64,000 nt of DNA, from the NCBI GenBank assembly GCA_023374025.1, contig SIJG01000057.1:874301-938300 (forward strand), read 5' to 3'. Made by a program: the position numbers and the translations under genes. The notes below the pieces were generated by a model. The model was not told the origin of the DNA. It worked only from the letters and a program-made list of their open reading frames with translations, and did not search any database. Source of the DNA: Heterodera schachtii (Eukaryota > Nematoda > Chromadorea > Rhabditida > Heteroderidae). Shown piece after piece: positions 10,948 to 21,911 of the stretch (position 1 is the first letter of the stretch; the number at the start of each line of letters is the position of its first letter).

Positions 10948-11814
10948 TAGAGTCCGGCGGGATCGGGACTCCCGCGGGATTTTACGGGATTCCCGCTCCC
11001 GACTCCCGCTTTTTTCGGTGAACGGGATTTTTAACGGGAGCGGGATTTTTACGGGATTCCCGTTCGGGACTCCCGTCCCGGAAAATTTTGAACTCCCGAT
11101 TCCGCTCCCGGAAATGTTTACCCAAAAACGGGAGTAAAAATGCACTGGTAAGAATTGAGTTTCTTTGGTAAAAATAATGATTTTTCATTGAAAATCTGTT
11201 AAATATATAGCCAAAATTTCAAAAAAAATTTTCCCGGCGGCGCCTATCGGCACCGCCGGAATCTTAAAATCCTTAATTTTCTTAAAAAATGCCTCAAATT
11301 TTCAAAAATTGGCTATTTTTGGACATAATCAGACAATGTGTTTTATTAAAATTTTCAATTTTTTTCCCTGCGGCGCCTATCGGCACCGCCGGCCTCCCTC
11401 TTCCTCCCTGGTCACCAAACAGTTTTTTCAAAAATTAAGCCGCAAAAAATTGTTAAAATTAATAAAGGGAGTCAACAATAAATTATTAAAAATTTTTATT
11501 TGAAGCAATTTGAAAAAATACTGATTTTCGACCCATAAATATGATTTTTTAATTTCAGATTCTGCTTACTAAATTTTTCTGTCTATTTTTTCTTTAATAA
11601 AAGGATTTTCCTTCAAATTTGTGCATTAAAAATATTTTTGTTAGTTTTTAATTAAATTTTCGAATTACTCCCGCTCCAGCCCGGGACTCCCGTAAAATTT
11701 CTGCGGGATTTTAACGGGAGCGGGATTTTCACGGGATTCCCGATCCCGCTCCCGGAAAATTTTGAACTCCCGATCCCGCTCCCGCTCCCGGAAATTTTTT
11801 TTTACCGGACTCTA
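10948..11814. mobile_element. hAT-like non-autonomous element (TAGAGTCCGG ends)
   Basis: Ends TAGAGTCCGG and CCGGACTCTA with perfect 8-bp direct repeats TAACAAAC (10940-10947, 11815-11822). The sub-terminal parts are built from GGGATTCCCG/GGGATTTTACGGG words. The core carries two copies of the GC hairpin (11233-11260 and 11366-11392). No transposase is seen. Confidence 0.85.
11233..11260. repeat. GC hairpin repeat, copy 1
   Basis: CCCGGCGGCGCCTATCGGCA... ends ACCGCCGGA and forms a stem with CGGCGG/CCGCCG. The same unit occurs at 11366-11392, 14626-14654, 15532-15560, 31672-31699, 31808-31833, 52526-52550, 52761-52795, 55458-55484, 56344-56370 and 61321-61348, in either orientation, with a degenerate copy at 30654-30673. 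It is often preceded by AAAATCTGTTAACAAATTG. Confidence 0.85.
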
Positions 11815-12081
11815 TAACAAACCTACAAGAAAATAGAAAAAAGTAAAATATATACTGGCAATGAAACGGCTGGCACCGAAACGGCGGCACCGAATCGGGG
11901 GCACCGAATCGTCCTGTTCCGATAAATCCATCCTATAAGCTTCAAATTAAGCTAAAAACATTTTTTCGTGCGTTTCAAGCCTCCAACAGTCCAAGAAAAA
12001 AATACGGATTTCCATATAATTACCAACTCTAGTAATGCATATATTTTACAAGTTTTGCATAATATTTAATATACATATTAC

Positions 12082-12663
12082 TAGGGCTGGGAATTTAAGT
12101 CAAATAATCACTTTTTTTTTGCTGACTCTAAATGGCCTTAAAATGCTTTAAAAAGTATTCAAACTTTGTGCATTTTTTTTGTGACTTTTTTTGACTTTTT
12201 TAAACTTTTGGGATTTTTTATGACTTTTTTTTAGTTTTTGTGACTTTTTTCGTGATTTTTTTGACTTTTTAAGGCAAAATTTGAATTTTAGCGAAGAAAA
12301 TGCCGAAAAATACAAAGAAAATTCCGAAAATAAAATTTCGATCGGTAAAAATGCAATGAAACCTGGTTGAATTTTTTCTTAATTTTGGAAGAATCTCTTA
12401 TGCTTATTTTAGGTACCTATTTATAAAATTAAGTGCCTAAAAATAAGATCAAAATGTTATTCTATAAATTATTAAAAATGTGATTTTTAACTTTCGCCTA
12501 ATTTTCAGGACATTTTGCATTTTTTCGTGCTTTTTTGAATTTTTTTTGTGACTTTTTGGCTATTTTTTCAGGACTTTTTTCCATTTTCATGACTTTTTGG
12601 CGATTTTTTATGACTTTTTAGTCGACTTTTTGAAAATTTTTAGTGACTAAATTCCCAGCCCTA
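12082..12663. mobile_element. hAT-like non-autonomous element (TAGGGCTGGGAATTTA ends)
   Basis: Ends TAGGGCTGGGAATTTAAGT and the inverse GTGACTAAATTCCCAGCCCTA, with perfect 8-bp direct repeats CATATTAC (12074-12081, 12664-12671). The interior is a run of degenerate GACTTTTTTGACTTTTT words. Non-coding. Confidence 0.85.
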
Positions 12664-12679
12664 CATATTACCGATGATG

Positions 12680-12830
12680 AATTCATTTTCCGAGATAAAA
12701 TTGATTTGACATTTTCAGGGTCGGACAAAGATTTGGACATCATTTCGACTCTTCGAAAAAACTGACTCTGACAAATGCTAATCCAAATTCGAACAAAACT
12801 CTGTGTTTTTTTAACTTTTTAAACAAAAAA
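12680..12830 (+). repeat. Diverged relative of copy E intron 4
   Basis: The segment GATAAAATTGATTTGACATT...TTCGACTCTTCGAAAAAACTG...AATTCGAACAAAA resembles 8150-8230 within intron 4 of copy E. It suggests a remnant of a family member here. Confidence 0.4.
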
Positions 12831-12914
12831 AAATTTTGACCAAAAAAAAGTTGAAAAAATTTTCAAAACTGGTCACTTTCCATATAGCGCCGAAATTTTT
12901 GGTCTTTCATTCAG

Positions 12915-13084
12915 AGTGAATTCACCACACCGCCAGCTGGGGAAATGTGTCCTGAGTCCGAGCCGAACACAACGCCAAGCAGCAACAACAGATGGGGCGA
13001 AGATGGCGACCCGTTGGAGTGGACCGACGACATTTTATACAGCAGAGAGATGGCACAAAGCGAATACGACCATATGATGGAGGG
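12915..13084 (+). CDS. Orphan exon, acidic, partial gene of unknown function
   Basis: An open segment between a TTTCATTCAG acceptor and an AGG/GTAAG donor encodes SEFTTPPAGEMCPESEP, then NRWGEDGDPLEWTDD and MAQSEYDHMMEG. Codon use and composition differ from the flanks. I do not recognise the protein. No partner exons were found on either side, since the flanks are transposons and GA-repeats, so this may be a stranded exon or part of a gene with long introns. Confidence 0.35.
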
Positions 13085-13286
13085 TAAGAAAAAAAAGTAC
13101 AGTAGGATCAGGCCCTACCGTAACCAACCCAGGGGGAGGAATTCACTTTTTATGCCGATGTTGTGCCCATTTTATTAATTCAAAAATCATTTTTGTGTAA
13201 AATCAAGAAAGATAAAGAAAAGAAAGAGATAGAGAGAAACAGGAGAGAGAGAAAAAAGGAGGAGGATAGAGAATGGTAATCAGAAG

Positions 13287-14004
13287 GGTGCTGCGCCGTT
13301 GCGCGAAAACCGCAAAAATGATGACGTCACAAAAAGGGCGTTGCGCGAAAACCGCAAAAATTTTATAATTTATTTAAATCTTATTAAGCAAATTAATCAA
13401 ATAAAATAATTTTATAATTAATTTATTAAAATTCAGTCCCCATTTATTTATGTTAAGAGCCATCGGCTTTATGGCACGCCAATTTGAAAAGATGTTAGTG
13501 TATAAAAACCGCCACCAATGCTGTTTTTGCTAAATCCGCCAAATGGGTTTCTAACTAGCGTATTTTCTGAATTCTCCTTGCGTTTCCTAAATCAGTCATC
13601 TAAAGAATATAAAATTAAAGTATGAATAAAATTATATATTTTTTTTTATCATTTGAGCAAATATATTACAGTCGAGATTTCTCTAGTTGTTTGTCAAAAA
13701 ATTAATCTTTGAATGTTATACATATATTTTATTATTTGAGATAAATTCGCTTAATAATATTTAAAAAAATTAATTGTAAAATAATTTTATTTGATTAATT
13801 TGCTTAATAAGATTTAAATAAATAAATTATAAAATTTTTGCGGTTTTCGCGCAACGCCCTTTTTGGCGGTTTTCGCAAAATACCTTTGCGGTTTTCGCGC
13901 AACGCCCTTTTTGGCGGTTTTCGCAAAATACCTTTGCGGTTTTCGCGCAACGCCCTTTTTGTGACGTCATCATTTTTGCGATTTTCGCGCAACGACGCGG
14001 CACC
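13287..14004. mobile_element. Long-arm foldback element with internal tandem repeats
   Basis: Left arm GGTGCTGCGCCGTTGCGCG and the inverse of the right arm GGTGCCGCGTCGTTGCGCG continue inverted through GATGACGTCACAAAAAGGGC and an AT-rich stretch, giving arms of about 140 bp. Flanking 8-mers are ATCAGAAG (13279-13286) and ATCAGCAG (14005-14012), 7 of 8 matching. The right arm has two extra 48-bp units (13850-13955) of GCGGTTTTCGCGCAACGCCC plus GGCGGTTTTCGCAAAATACC. Confidence 0.75.
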
Positions 14005-14059
14005 ATCAGCAGAAGAACTATATGATTTAAGAGAAAGAGTAACAGAAAGAACGAAGGCC

Positions 14060-14258
14060 TGAAGAGAGAGAATCATAGAGAAAGAGAGGAGAGAGAGAGA
14101 GAGAGCGAGAGCGAGAGAGAGAGAGAGAGAGAATGGTAGATCAGGAGATATTTCTGTAAGATCTAATAAGAGAAAGAGTCAGTTACCTAATAGGCGCAAG
14201 GGGGAAGAGTGTCGCATTTATCACAAGAGAGAGAGAGAGCGAGAGAGAGAGAGAGAGC

Positions 14259-14292
<34 letters not shown>

Positions 14293-14297
14293 CGAGC

Positions 14298-14333
<36 letters not shown>

Positions 14334-14398
14334 AAGAGAGTGAGAGAGAGAGAGCGAGCGAGAGAGAGAGAGAGCGAGCGAGAGAGAGAGAGAGCGGG
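14060..14398. repeat. (GA)n tract with embedded 100-bp unit
   Basis: Long GAGAGA/GAGCGA simple repeat. Between 14129 and 14230 lies a unique-looking unit (AATGGTAGATCAGGAGATAT ... GAAGAGTGTCGCATTTATCA) that recurs at 16079-16170. Confidence 0.8.
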
Positions 14399-15938
14399 TA
14401 GAGATGCGCCGTGAATCACGGTCACGGTCACGGTTACCGTGAATTTCACGGGTTTTTTCACTCACGGTCACGGTCACGATTCACGGTACCAATTCACGGT
14501 TATTCCGTGAAAAATTTACACTGGATAAAATCGAAAATTTACGAATTACATATTGTTTTCATAGTGACATTTGTTCATTTTTTGGGAAATTTTTGGTAAG
14601 AAACAGAGCAAAATTTTCAAAAATTTCCCCGGCGGCGCCTATCGGCACCGCCGGCCCAATCTCTATTCCTGAATCTTTTTGAACAAAGTCAACAACCAAT
14701 ATTGTGCGAAAACAAATAAAAAGTCAAGTTTCAAGGATAACCCCATTTAAATAAAAACTCATTAAATTTCTTTAAAACTCGCTCGAAATTATGTTATTTT
14801 GGGCAAAAGCAATTAATAAATCCCAAAAAATTTTCAAATATTGTCCACTTTAACCCTTATTTTTCTTAATAATTGGGCAAATATGGGAACCGCCCACTTC
14901 GGCGCCGGCCTTTTCGGCGCCGTTGCTAACAACTTTTTTAATTATCAACCAAATTAAATATTTTTGTTATCATTCGATAGCTCTTTAGATTCTCAATTAT
15001 CTTGCAAAATTTCAAAAAATTTAGTCATTTTACAAAAAAGATATGGCCAAAAACCTCAAAAATTGACCTTTTCTTGGCTTTTTCGGCACCGCATGCCATA
15101 ACTTTTTTATTTTTGAATCATTCTTTTCTATTTTGACATATAAATATAGAGCACACAAAGAGCTTTCAAATGACGCCAGAATTTTGGCTAAAATTAAATG
15201 ACAAATAAAAAAGTTATTGCATTTCAAACTTTGCGGCGCCGAAATGGTCGCGCCGAAGTGACCCCGACCCGCAAATATAACTTATAGATCAATAACAAAA
15301 AACCTTTTAAAAAAAGTTGGAATCGTTTTTGAACGCAAAATTATGAGAAATATGCAAACTATGGGCGCTCCGCGCGTGCCAATGTAGTGCTGTTCGAGAC
15401 CGAAAATTTTCCGATGCTCGAGACCGAGACTTGACCTCGAGACTCGAGACCGATTTTTTATGGTTCTCATTTTTGGCTCATTTTACGAACAAAATCTGTT
15501 AACAAATTGCAATCAAATTTTAGATTTTTCCCCCTGGCGGCGCCTACCGGCGCCGCCGGACTACAAAAATTTATTATTTTATAAATTGGCAAATTCGCAA
15601 AATTCGGCCACTTTTGTACAAAATCTGTGCACAAATTGCACTCAAATTTTTAAAAATTCGCCGTCCCTGTTGGACACCCTGTTCCCAAAATTTTTTGTAA
15701 AATTTTACCACAAAAAAGACAGCGTAAAAACAAAAAATCGCCGACAGGGAAAAATTTAACTAAAAAAAATTCACGGTCACGGTCACGAAAATCGTGAATT
15801 TCACGGGTTTTTTGGATCACGGTCACGGTCACGATTCACGGTACCAATTCACGGTCACGGTCACGATTCACGGGGTAAATTCACGGTCACGGTCACGTTT
15901 CACGGTTCACGGGTTTTTTTAGTCACGGCGCATCTCTA
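14399..15938. mobile_element. hAT-like element (TAGAGATGCGCCGTGA ends), 1.5 kb, non-autonomous
   Basis: Ends TAGAGATGCGCCGTGA and TCACGGCGCATCTCTA with perfect 8-bp direct repeats AGAGCGGG (14391-14398, 15939-15946). Both sub-terminal regions are built from CACGGTCACGG words. The core carries two GC hairpins (14626-14654, 15532-15560). A foldback element is nested at 14885-15270. No transposase-like ORF is present. Confidence 0.9.
14885..15270. mobile_element. Foldback element nested inside the 14399-15938 hAT-like element
   Basis: Ends GGGAACCGCCCACTTCGGCG and the inverse GGGTCGGGGTCACTTCGGCG, with perfect 8-bp direct repeats GCAAATAT (14877-14884, 15271-15278). The interior contains inverted AACTTTTTTATTT arms and an ATCATTCGATAGCTC-like block. 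Confidence 0.8.
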
Positions 15939-15944
15939 AGAGCG

Positions 15945-15993
15945 GGAGAGAGAGCGAGAGAGAAAGAGAGAGAGAGAGGGCGAGAGAGAGAGC

Positions 15994-16030
<37 letters not shown>

Positions 16031-16210
16031 AGAGAGAGAGAGAGCGAGAGAGAGAGCGAGAGCGAGAGAGAGAGAGAGAGAATGGTAGATCAGGAGATAT
16101 TTCTGTAAGATCTAATAAGAGAAAGAGTCAGTTAATAGGCACAAGGGGGAAGAGTGTCGCATTTATCACAAGAGAGAGAGAGAAAAGAGAGAGAGAGAGA
16201 GAGAGAAGAA
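15945..16210. repeat. (GA)n tract, second copy
   Basis: Continuation of the GA repeat after the hAT-like insertion, with the second copy of the roughly 100-bp embedded unit (16079-16170). Confidence 0.8.
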
Positions 16211-17283
16211 GCGCCTAAAAATGGATAAACAGCTTGTTTTAGATTATTCACTTTTTATTTTTATGTGCAAATTAATTAAGGCTGTGCCCAATGTGAGCGG
16301 ACAACGCCTGAAACGTGAACAAAAATTTTGAATGAAAAGTGACGAATACTTGAACAAATGTATCAAATTTCCCATTGCCAATTCGTTTAACGAAATACCC
16401 AAAATAATTGGTTTAAAGATAGAAAATTTGGTAATTATTGGACAAAAAGTGTTCATTGCTTGTCAAAATCGATCACTTTGTCAATCCGTTCATCCGTCCC
16501 ATCTCCTTACTTCATCCATCAATTTGGCACATTCGCTGTGCCATTGTTGTGCTGATCCGGTAGTGTTGCCATTCCTTGATTTAAAGAAAAATGAAGGATG
16601 ATTTATTTGCAACGGCTAACTCATTCATGTCAACATTTACCTACATTTTTAAAATAATTTATCAATATTGAAATTATGCAAAAGGATTTGCCGGTCGCTT
16701 TTCTCAAGATTCATGAACACTCTCTGCTCCGTGACCGGAAAATGCGTCAATAATACAAATATTTTAATATTAAATCTATAAACTATAGTATTGGTATGTT
16801 GTGTAGAATATAATTCTATAAGAATATCGTTCTGAAAATGGATACCGGATATTTATATGACTTTTTTTTAAGGTTTTCATACCTTTTTTTATAATAAAAT
16901 GCCAACAAAATGCGGGATTTTCCAATTTTGTCAAAAAATTAAATTTCGCCTCGCCGAAGACCAAAGTTCTTCCTTCCTTCCTTCACCATTCCTAGTGGGA
17001 TTTGATAAATAAATGACAAAGAAGCAGCTGCTTTGCTTCTTATTTCTTAGTATATTCAGGCATTATATTACCACTGGCAGTTGGCCACATTCAATTCTTT
17101 TAACAATTTTTGCTTTTCATTTTTCAGAAAAATGCTAAAAAATTGCTACCGAATAAAATTTAGCTTAATGCAACAACATATGTACGAAAAATGCAAAATT
17201 CGAATAAGTAAATAATAGTCCCAACTTTTGTTAGAAAAATTCAAAAAAATAAAATTTAATAGCCATTTATTTTAAGCATATTT
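16211..17283. other. Spacer upstream of the secreted orphan gene
   Basis: No convincing gene. Short open frames around 16332-16601 lack splice support or a recognisable product. The part nearest 17284 is the likely promoter of the next gene. Confidence 0.35.
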
Positions 17284-20200
17284 ATGATGCCAAAATTTCT
17301 ATTCCGTACGGCACTTTTATGTGCAATTATTTTTTTGCTCGTCGTCGCAAGAAACAGTGATGAAGACAATGCCGAAAGTTCTGAAGCTGTTTCTGTTGAC
17401 AATCAGCTTGGTAAAATTTATGCATTAAATAAAAAGGCAAAATGCCATAATGCCTAATCAATCAGTTTGCCTTCAGCAACTGAAAAAGTGGCCGAATCCT
17501 TGCCATGTTTGGCAAATTGGCTGCACCAACGGCTAACGTCGGCACTTTTATGGAGCGCGTTTCTCTCAGCGCAGAATGCCTTTCTTACGACGGCTTTTCC
17601 CATCGGCTCAATCATTGCTGGTTCTCTGCAAATTTCAACCAAAGTATGAGAGCAGCAGCAGATGGGGCAGTGGCAGAAAAAACGACAAAAACCCGAATAA
17701 ATTATTAAAATTAGAAAATGCGACACTTCGGGAAAATGCGACACCGAATTTTGATTTTTAAAATTTTCAATTTTTTAAAAACTCGGGAATATTCTCTGAT
17801 TTTTAGAGAATTTTATGAAATTTATGTCCGGCGATGATTAAAGGCGCACCGCCAGAAAATACTGAATATTTTAATGAGCTTTGTAAACAGATTATGCCCA
17901 TATTAAAAAAAGGAATTAAATGAGAAATGAGTGTAATTTAAGTAATATAGGGTAAAATTTTCCTTTTAAGAGTAAAACATTTTTTACTTTACTTGGAATA
18001 AAAACTCTGTTAAATCCATTTTTGGAAGAATTTTAATTTGCAAATATTTTCATTGTAAAATTAAAAAATATATTTTTAAATGTTTTCCGCTGCCATTTTT
18101 CTGTTGTTTAATTTTCACATTTCGAAACACGGTGTCGGATTTTCAGAAGCCAACTATATAATATTCTTTTAGCTTTGAAAAAATCCCCATTTAGTTCATA
18201 AAAAAATGTTTTTTTCAGAGAATAATCGAACTATTTGGTTTAATGGAAGAAAAAGCGCAAAATAATAAATTAAACTTGGGAAATTAATTTGAAAAAATCG
18301 TGCTAATGTGCCTAGCTCTAATTATTATTTTATTATTAATTATCATTTTTGTTATCACCAATTATTTATCTATTTCAGACAGAATCAAATGAGTACATAG
18401 CACTGGCAAATCTCCGTGACTCAATGCAAAAGAATTCTGAAAACATTAGGGATGGAATTTATCTTGCGGAACAAATGATTGGAATGGAAAGCAAATTGGA
18501 CGATTATGCCAATGTAATTAAATAAATTTTAATAATGAATAATTAATATTCAAAAGAATACTAGCTAGTAAGGTGAATATTATTCTATTTTTTAATAAAA
18601 TTTTAGTTTTTTGACAAAGAATTTTTTTGTTGATACTGGTTCGACATGGCGAGAAGTTTGGGCATCATATTAAGGCTTTAAAATATATTTTTTTTTTAAT
18701 GTGTAAAAATTCAACCGCGAATTTTAGACTTTTTGAATTGAAAAACCGGGACCTTTTGGCTGGTAAAACTGGGAAACTTTTCCCGGTCACAGTCAAAACC
18801 GGGACTTAGGTACTCAGTTGTACGCTTTTTTCAGTACCAGGTCCCGGTCCCGTACAACTCTGGTCATTTCTAATTGTCAATTTCACATTTTCCATAGAGA
18901 AGGCCGGCAGATTAAATCTTTGGAAATTCCAAATCGCAATTTTAAAATTAAAATTTCTTTCTTTTTCTAAATGTTTTGAGGGAACTCTAATCTTTTCCCG
19001 CTTAATTCGCAATTGAGCTTATGAGAAAGAATTAAAAATAATTCATATTGAATTCCGTTTCATTCAGAATGTACGCGTTCCGCTTAAAAACCTTCTTGTA
19101 CATATGCGTAAATTTTGGGACCCGTCAGTTGACAAATCGCCAGAAGCTGTTCAAATCTTTTCAAAAGCCTGCTACTCGGCCGAGCTGACCAACACCCCTC
19201 TGGGCATTCTTAATGTACACATTCATTAATAGAAATCTAACTTAATTTGAATTATGTTTTCAGTACATTTATGCTCACACGGTCGAAGGCTGCAAAATGG
19301 GATTGACACCGGGCCAACTCTCACTTTTGGCCAAATTCGTCCCATTGTTGAAAAAAATTCGAATGAAATTTGAAGATCAAACGGACAATTATCAATTTAT
19401 GACAAGTACAAAGTTGTTGCATCAGAATAAGGATGGCCTATTTTCGCGAGTTTTATCTGTGGTTGGCCACTTCACAAAAAGTGCAAATTTGTTAAATTGT
19501 TGACTAAATCAACTCATAACTTTTCTCAAACACAACCAAATTGCACAATCTTGGTAACATACGGTAGCCCTTGAATTGGTTATTAGCTTGCTAAATCTCA
19601 AAAAAATTTATTAAGTTTTTCAAAAGTTATGACAATTTTCCAGTTTTTTGGCTAGATTTGAAAAACTTAAGAAAAATTATGAGTTGAGTTAGCAAATTTG
19701 CACTTTTTGTGAAGTGAACTAGCACCGTTTTATCACTTCCTGTAAACCGATCAGGCTAACATTTTTAGCATACATGGAAATTCTGGAAATTTAGGATTCA
19801 GCAAGTGGAATTGGCAATGTGATGAACGGTAGGGGTCAGTTCCGTCTGGCCAGTTCCGTCTGAGCCAAGCTTAAAGCATTATAACTTTTTTTTCAGTAGA
19901 CTAAATTTTATAAATTTGGCATCGTTCGAAAGCTATGCATGTTTAGAAGCTTTTGATAAGCTATTTCTAAGCGATTGAACAACCTATAAAAAAGTTGCAA
20001 CATGAATATTACCAAAAATTCAGAATTTTTGTATGTTTTAACTTATATCTTTTTTAGATGTCGGTATTTCTTTGTGATTTTTGGGACGCCAGTAGAGCTT
20101 GTTATGAGCTTTCGAATGATACCAACTTTGTTGGATTTGGTCAACAAAGAAAAAAGTTATGATGGTCTAAACTTGGCTCAGACGGAACTGGCCAGACGGA

Positions 20201-21344
20201 ACTGGCCCGTTCCGGTGATGAATAGGGCGAGGATTTTTAGGGGCGAAAAATTCCAATTTAGGGACCTAAATAGGGGCAAAAAATTCACGAAATAGGGGCG
20301 AAAATAGGGGCGAAAAAGTTTCAAATTTAGGCGTGCAATTTTTTAAATTGCTGTTTTCTCTATGTAAATAAGTTAAAATTAAGGCAAGCAATTTTATTCA
20401 CTGATTGCAGTTACAAATAAGATATATTTTAGAAAGTTTTTTCATTTTAGTGTCGATTCTTAGGGGTATATTTTTTCGAAATTTTTTGGATCGATTCTTT
20501 GGGGTATATTTTTCTGAAAATTTTTTGGTCGATTCTTTGGGGTATATTTTTCGAAATTTTTTGGATTGATTCTTAGGGGTGTATTTTTTGTTTTTATTGC
20601 ATTTTTGTTAATAAATTTTGGAGAAAACGCCAAAATAGGGATAAAAACTTATTTTAGGGGCGAACACTCAAAATAGGGATTTTTAGGGGCGAACATCCAA
20701 AATAGGGATTCCTAGGGTCGGATAGGGGCGTTAAAACGAAGGTTTTCCGAACAAAAAAGGTGTTTTTCGTGCATTTCTCGTCGAGTTAAAGCCGCAGAAA
20801 AAATAAGTAAAAACCTAAGAATCCTCGCCCTAGTGATGAAGATGAAAAATTATAATTTTATGATTTGTTTTCAAAATTTGGGCGTTGCATTCAAACTAAA
20901 TCGATTGTGAAAAAGTGAGCAAAAATCAAAAAAAAATGAAAAATCGGTTCACAGCAATTGGTAAAACTCGCGGAAATAGGCCATCCTTATTCTGATGCAA
21001 CACACCGTATTCCAGGTAAATGGATGAACAGACAAAAAGAATACGGTAATTCTGTGGTTTGCTTAATCCTTAGTTTTTCAATGTTTAGATCTGACACATT
21101 TGTTTATGCAAATTGAACCCAATGTTGCCGGAAGGATGTTGTTAAAAATCAAAAACTTAATCGGTAAGTACTAAGAAATTTAAACTAAATGGGCATTCTT
21201 AAAATCTTTAAAAACTAAGAATATTGAAATATTTTAGACACTTCTACTTTTGAATCCGCTCAAGAAGCTTTGAGTGCCGTCAAAGCAGTTGTTGTGCCCG
21301 AGGAGGAGGACGAGCCCATACAAAATTCAAAGTGTTCAATTTAA
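17284..21344 (+). CDS. Secreted orphan protein, multi-exon
   Basis: The start (MMPKFLFRTALLCAIIFLLV) is a clear signal peptide followed by an acidic stretch (NSDEDNAESSEAVSVDNQL). Phase-consistent exons: 17284-17410, 17477-17643, 18379-18513, 19068-19214, 19264-19449, then 21016-21045, 21089-21163 and 21238-21344. The join between 19449 and 21016 is unresolved by one base of phase because three mobile elements fill this stretch. Readable segments include ATEKVAESLPCLANWLHQRL, ENIRDGIYLAEQMIGMESKL, FWDPSVDKSPEAVQIFSKAC, YIYAHTVEGCKMGLTPGQLS, DLTHLFMQIEPNVAGRMLL and an acidic end VVVPEEEDEPIQNSKCSI. I do not recognise the family. It is probably helical and exported; a role at the host interface is possible but not shown by the sequence. 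Confidence 0.6.
19417..19755. repeat. Exon-5 end, source of an inverted duplicate
   Basis: The exon end GATGGCCTATTTTCGCGAG (19431-19450) plus 19727-19755 (after the foldback element) matches the reverse complement of 20935-21004. The copy at 20935-21004 has no insertion. Confidence 0.7.
19458..19726. mobile_element. Foldback element in or beside exon 5 of the orphan gene
   Basis: Ends TGTGGTTGGCCACTTCACAA and the inverse GGTGCTAGTTCACTTCACAA, with perfect 8-bp direct repeats GTTTTATC (19450-19457, 19727-19734). Inner arms contain AACTCATAACTTTTCTCAA and its inverse. The interrupted site is seen uninterrupted, as an inverted copy, near 20965. Confidence 0.85.
19827..20214. mobile_element. 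Foldback element (CGG...GTCAGTTCCG ends)
   Basis: Ends CGGTAGGGGTCAGTTCCG and the inverse CGGAACGGGCCAGTTCCG, followed inwards by inverted GTCTGGCCAGTTCCGTCTGA. Perfect 8-bp direct repeats GTGATGAA lie at 19819-19826 and 20215-20222. The interior holds the family block (ATCGTTCGAAAGC and GCTTTCGAATGATACCAAC). Confidence 0.85.
20223..20832. mobile_element. hAT-like element (TAGGGCGAGGATTTTTAGG ends)
   Basis: Ends TAGGGCGAGGATTTTTAGG and CCTAAGAATCCTCGCCCTA, with perfect 8-bp direct repeats GTGATGAA (20215-20222, 20833-20840). The interior is made of TAGGGGCGAAAA words and GATTCTTTGGGGTATATTTTT repeats. Its left target copy is also the right target copy of the element at 19827-20214. Confidence 0.85.
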
Positions 21345-21911
21345 TATTAAAATTTTAGCGAATATTTATTTATTACATAGAAAATAATCATTTTATTAAA
21401 AATAAGAAAATAATTCATTTTCACCAAATCGCCAATTGTCGCCTGTTAAATTTACCAAAATAAATAATTGTTTTTCTAAGGGATTTTCAGAAAAAATAAT
21501 AAAAGGGTTTAAATTGAATTTTGGTGAATTAATTATTAATGAAAAGTATAATTAAATTTATTCCGATATCATGATAAAATAATGTAGGAAAATTAGAGAA
21601 TTATTAAATTAATTGATGATGGATGATTCATTGACGTCTCGTTTCTAAAAGGATTGCTTTTTAGGTGTTTACTGCAGGACATAATCACGGGAAGAAATTA
21701 TCATCGCAGATCGATCGAAAAACTTCAAAATATACTCCGATTGGACACAATTCAATTGGTTTGCAAAAAACAGAAAATATCAGTATTTTAAAAATACAAT
21801 AACTATAAATTCCCATGCCAAAAAGCGCTTCAAAACGGCATTTGAGCATAATAATTAGGGTTTTAAATTATATGGACTATAAAGCACGATTACGGACTAA
21901 AAAGCTCAAAC

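Noticed and set aside
14183..14477. Leu/Ser-rich open frames on the minus strand
   Set aside because: They are translations of the (GA)n repeat and of the CACGGT transposon end, not proteins.
17454..17744. Minus-strand frame with many Cys and His
   Set aside because: The + strand exon here continues the phase of the signal-peptide exon and is better supported.
18800..18880. Possible hAT-like end CCCGTACAACTCTG
   Set aside because: A nearby CAGTTGTACG is only a partial inverse and no target duplication was found.
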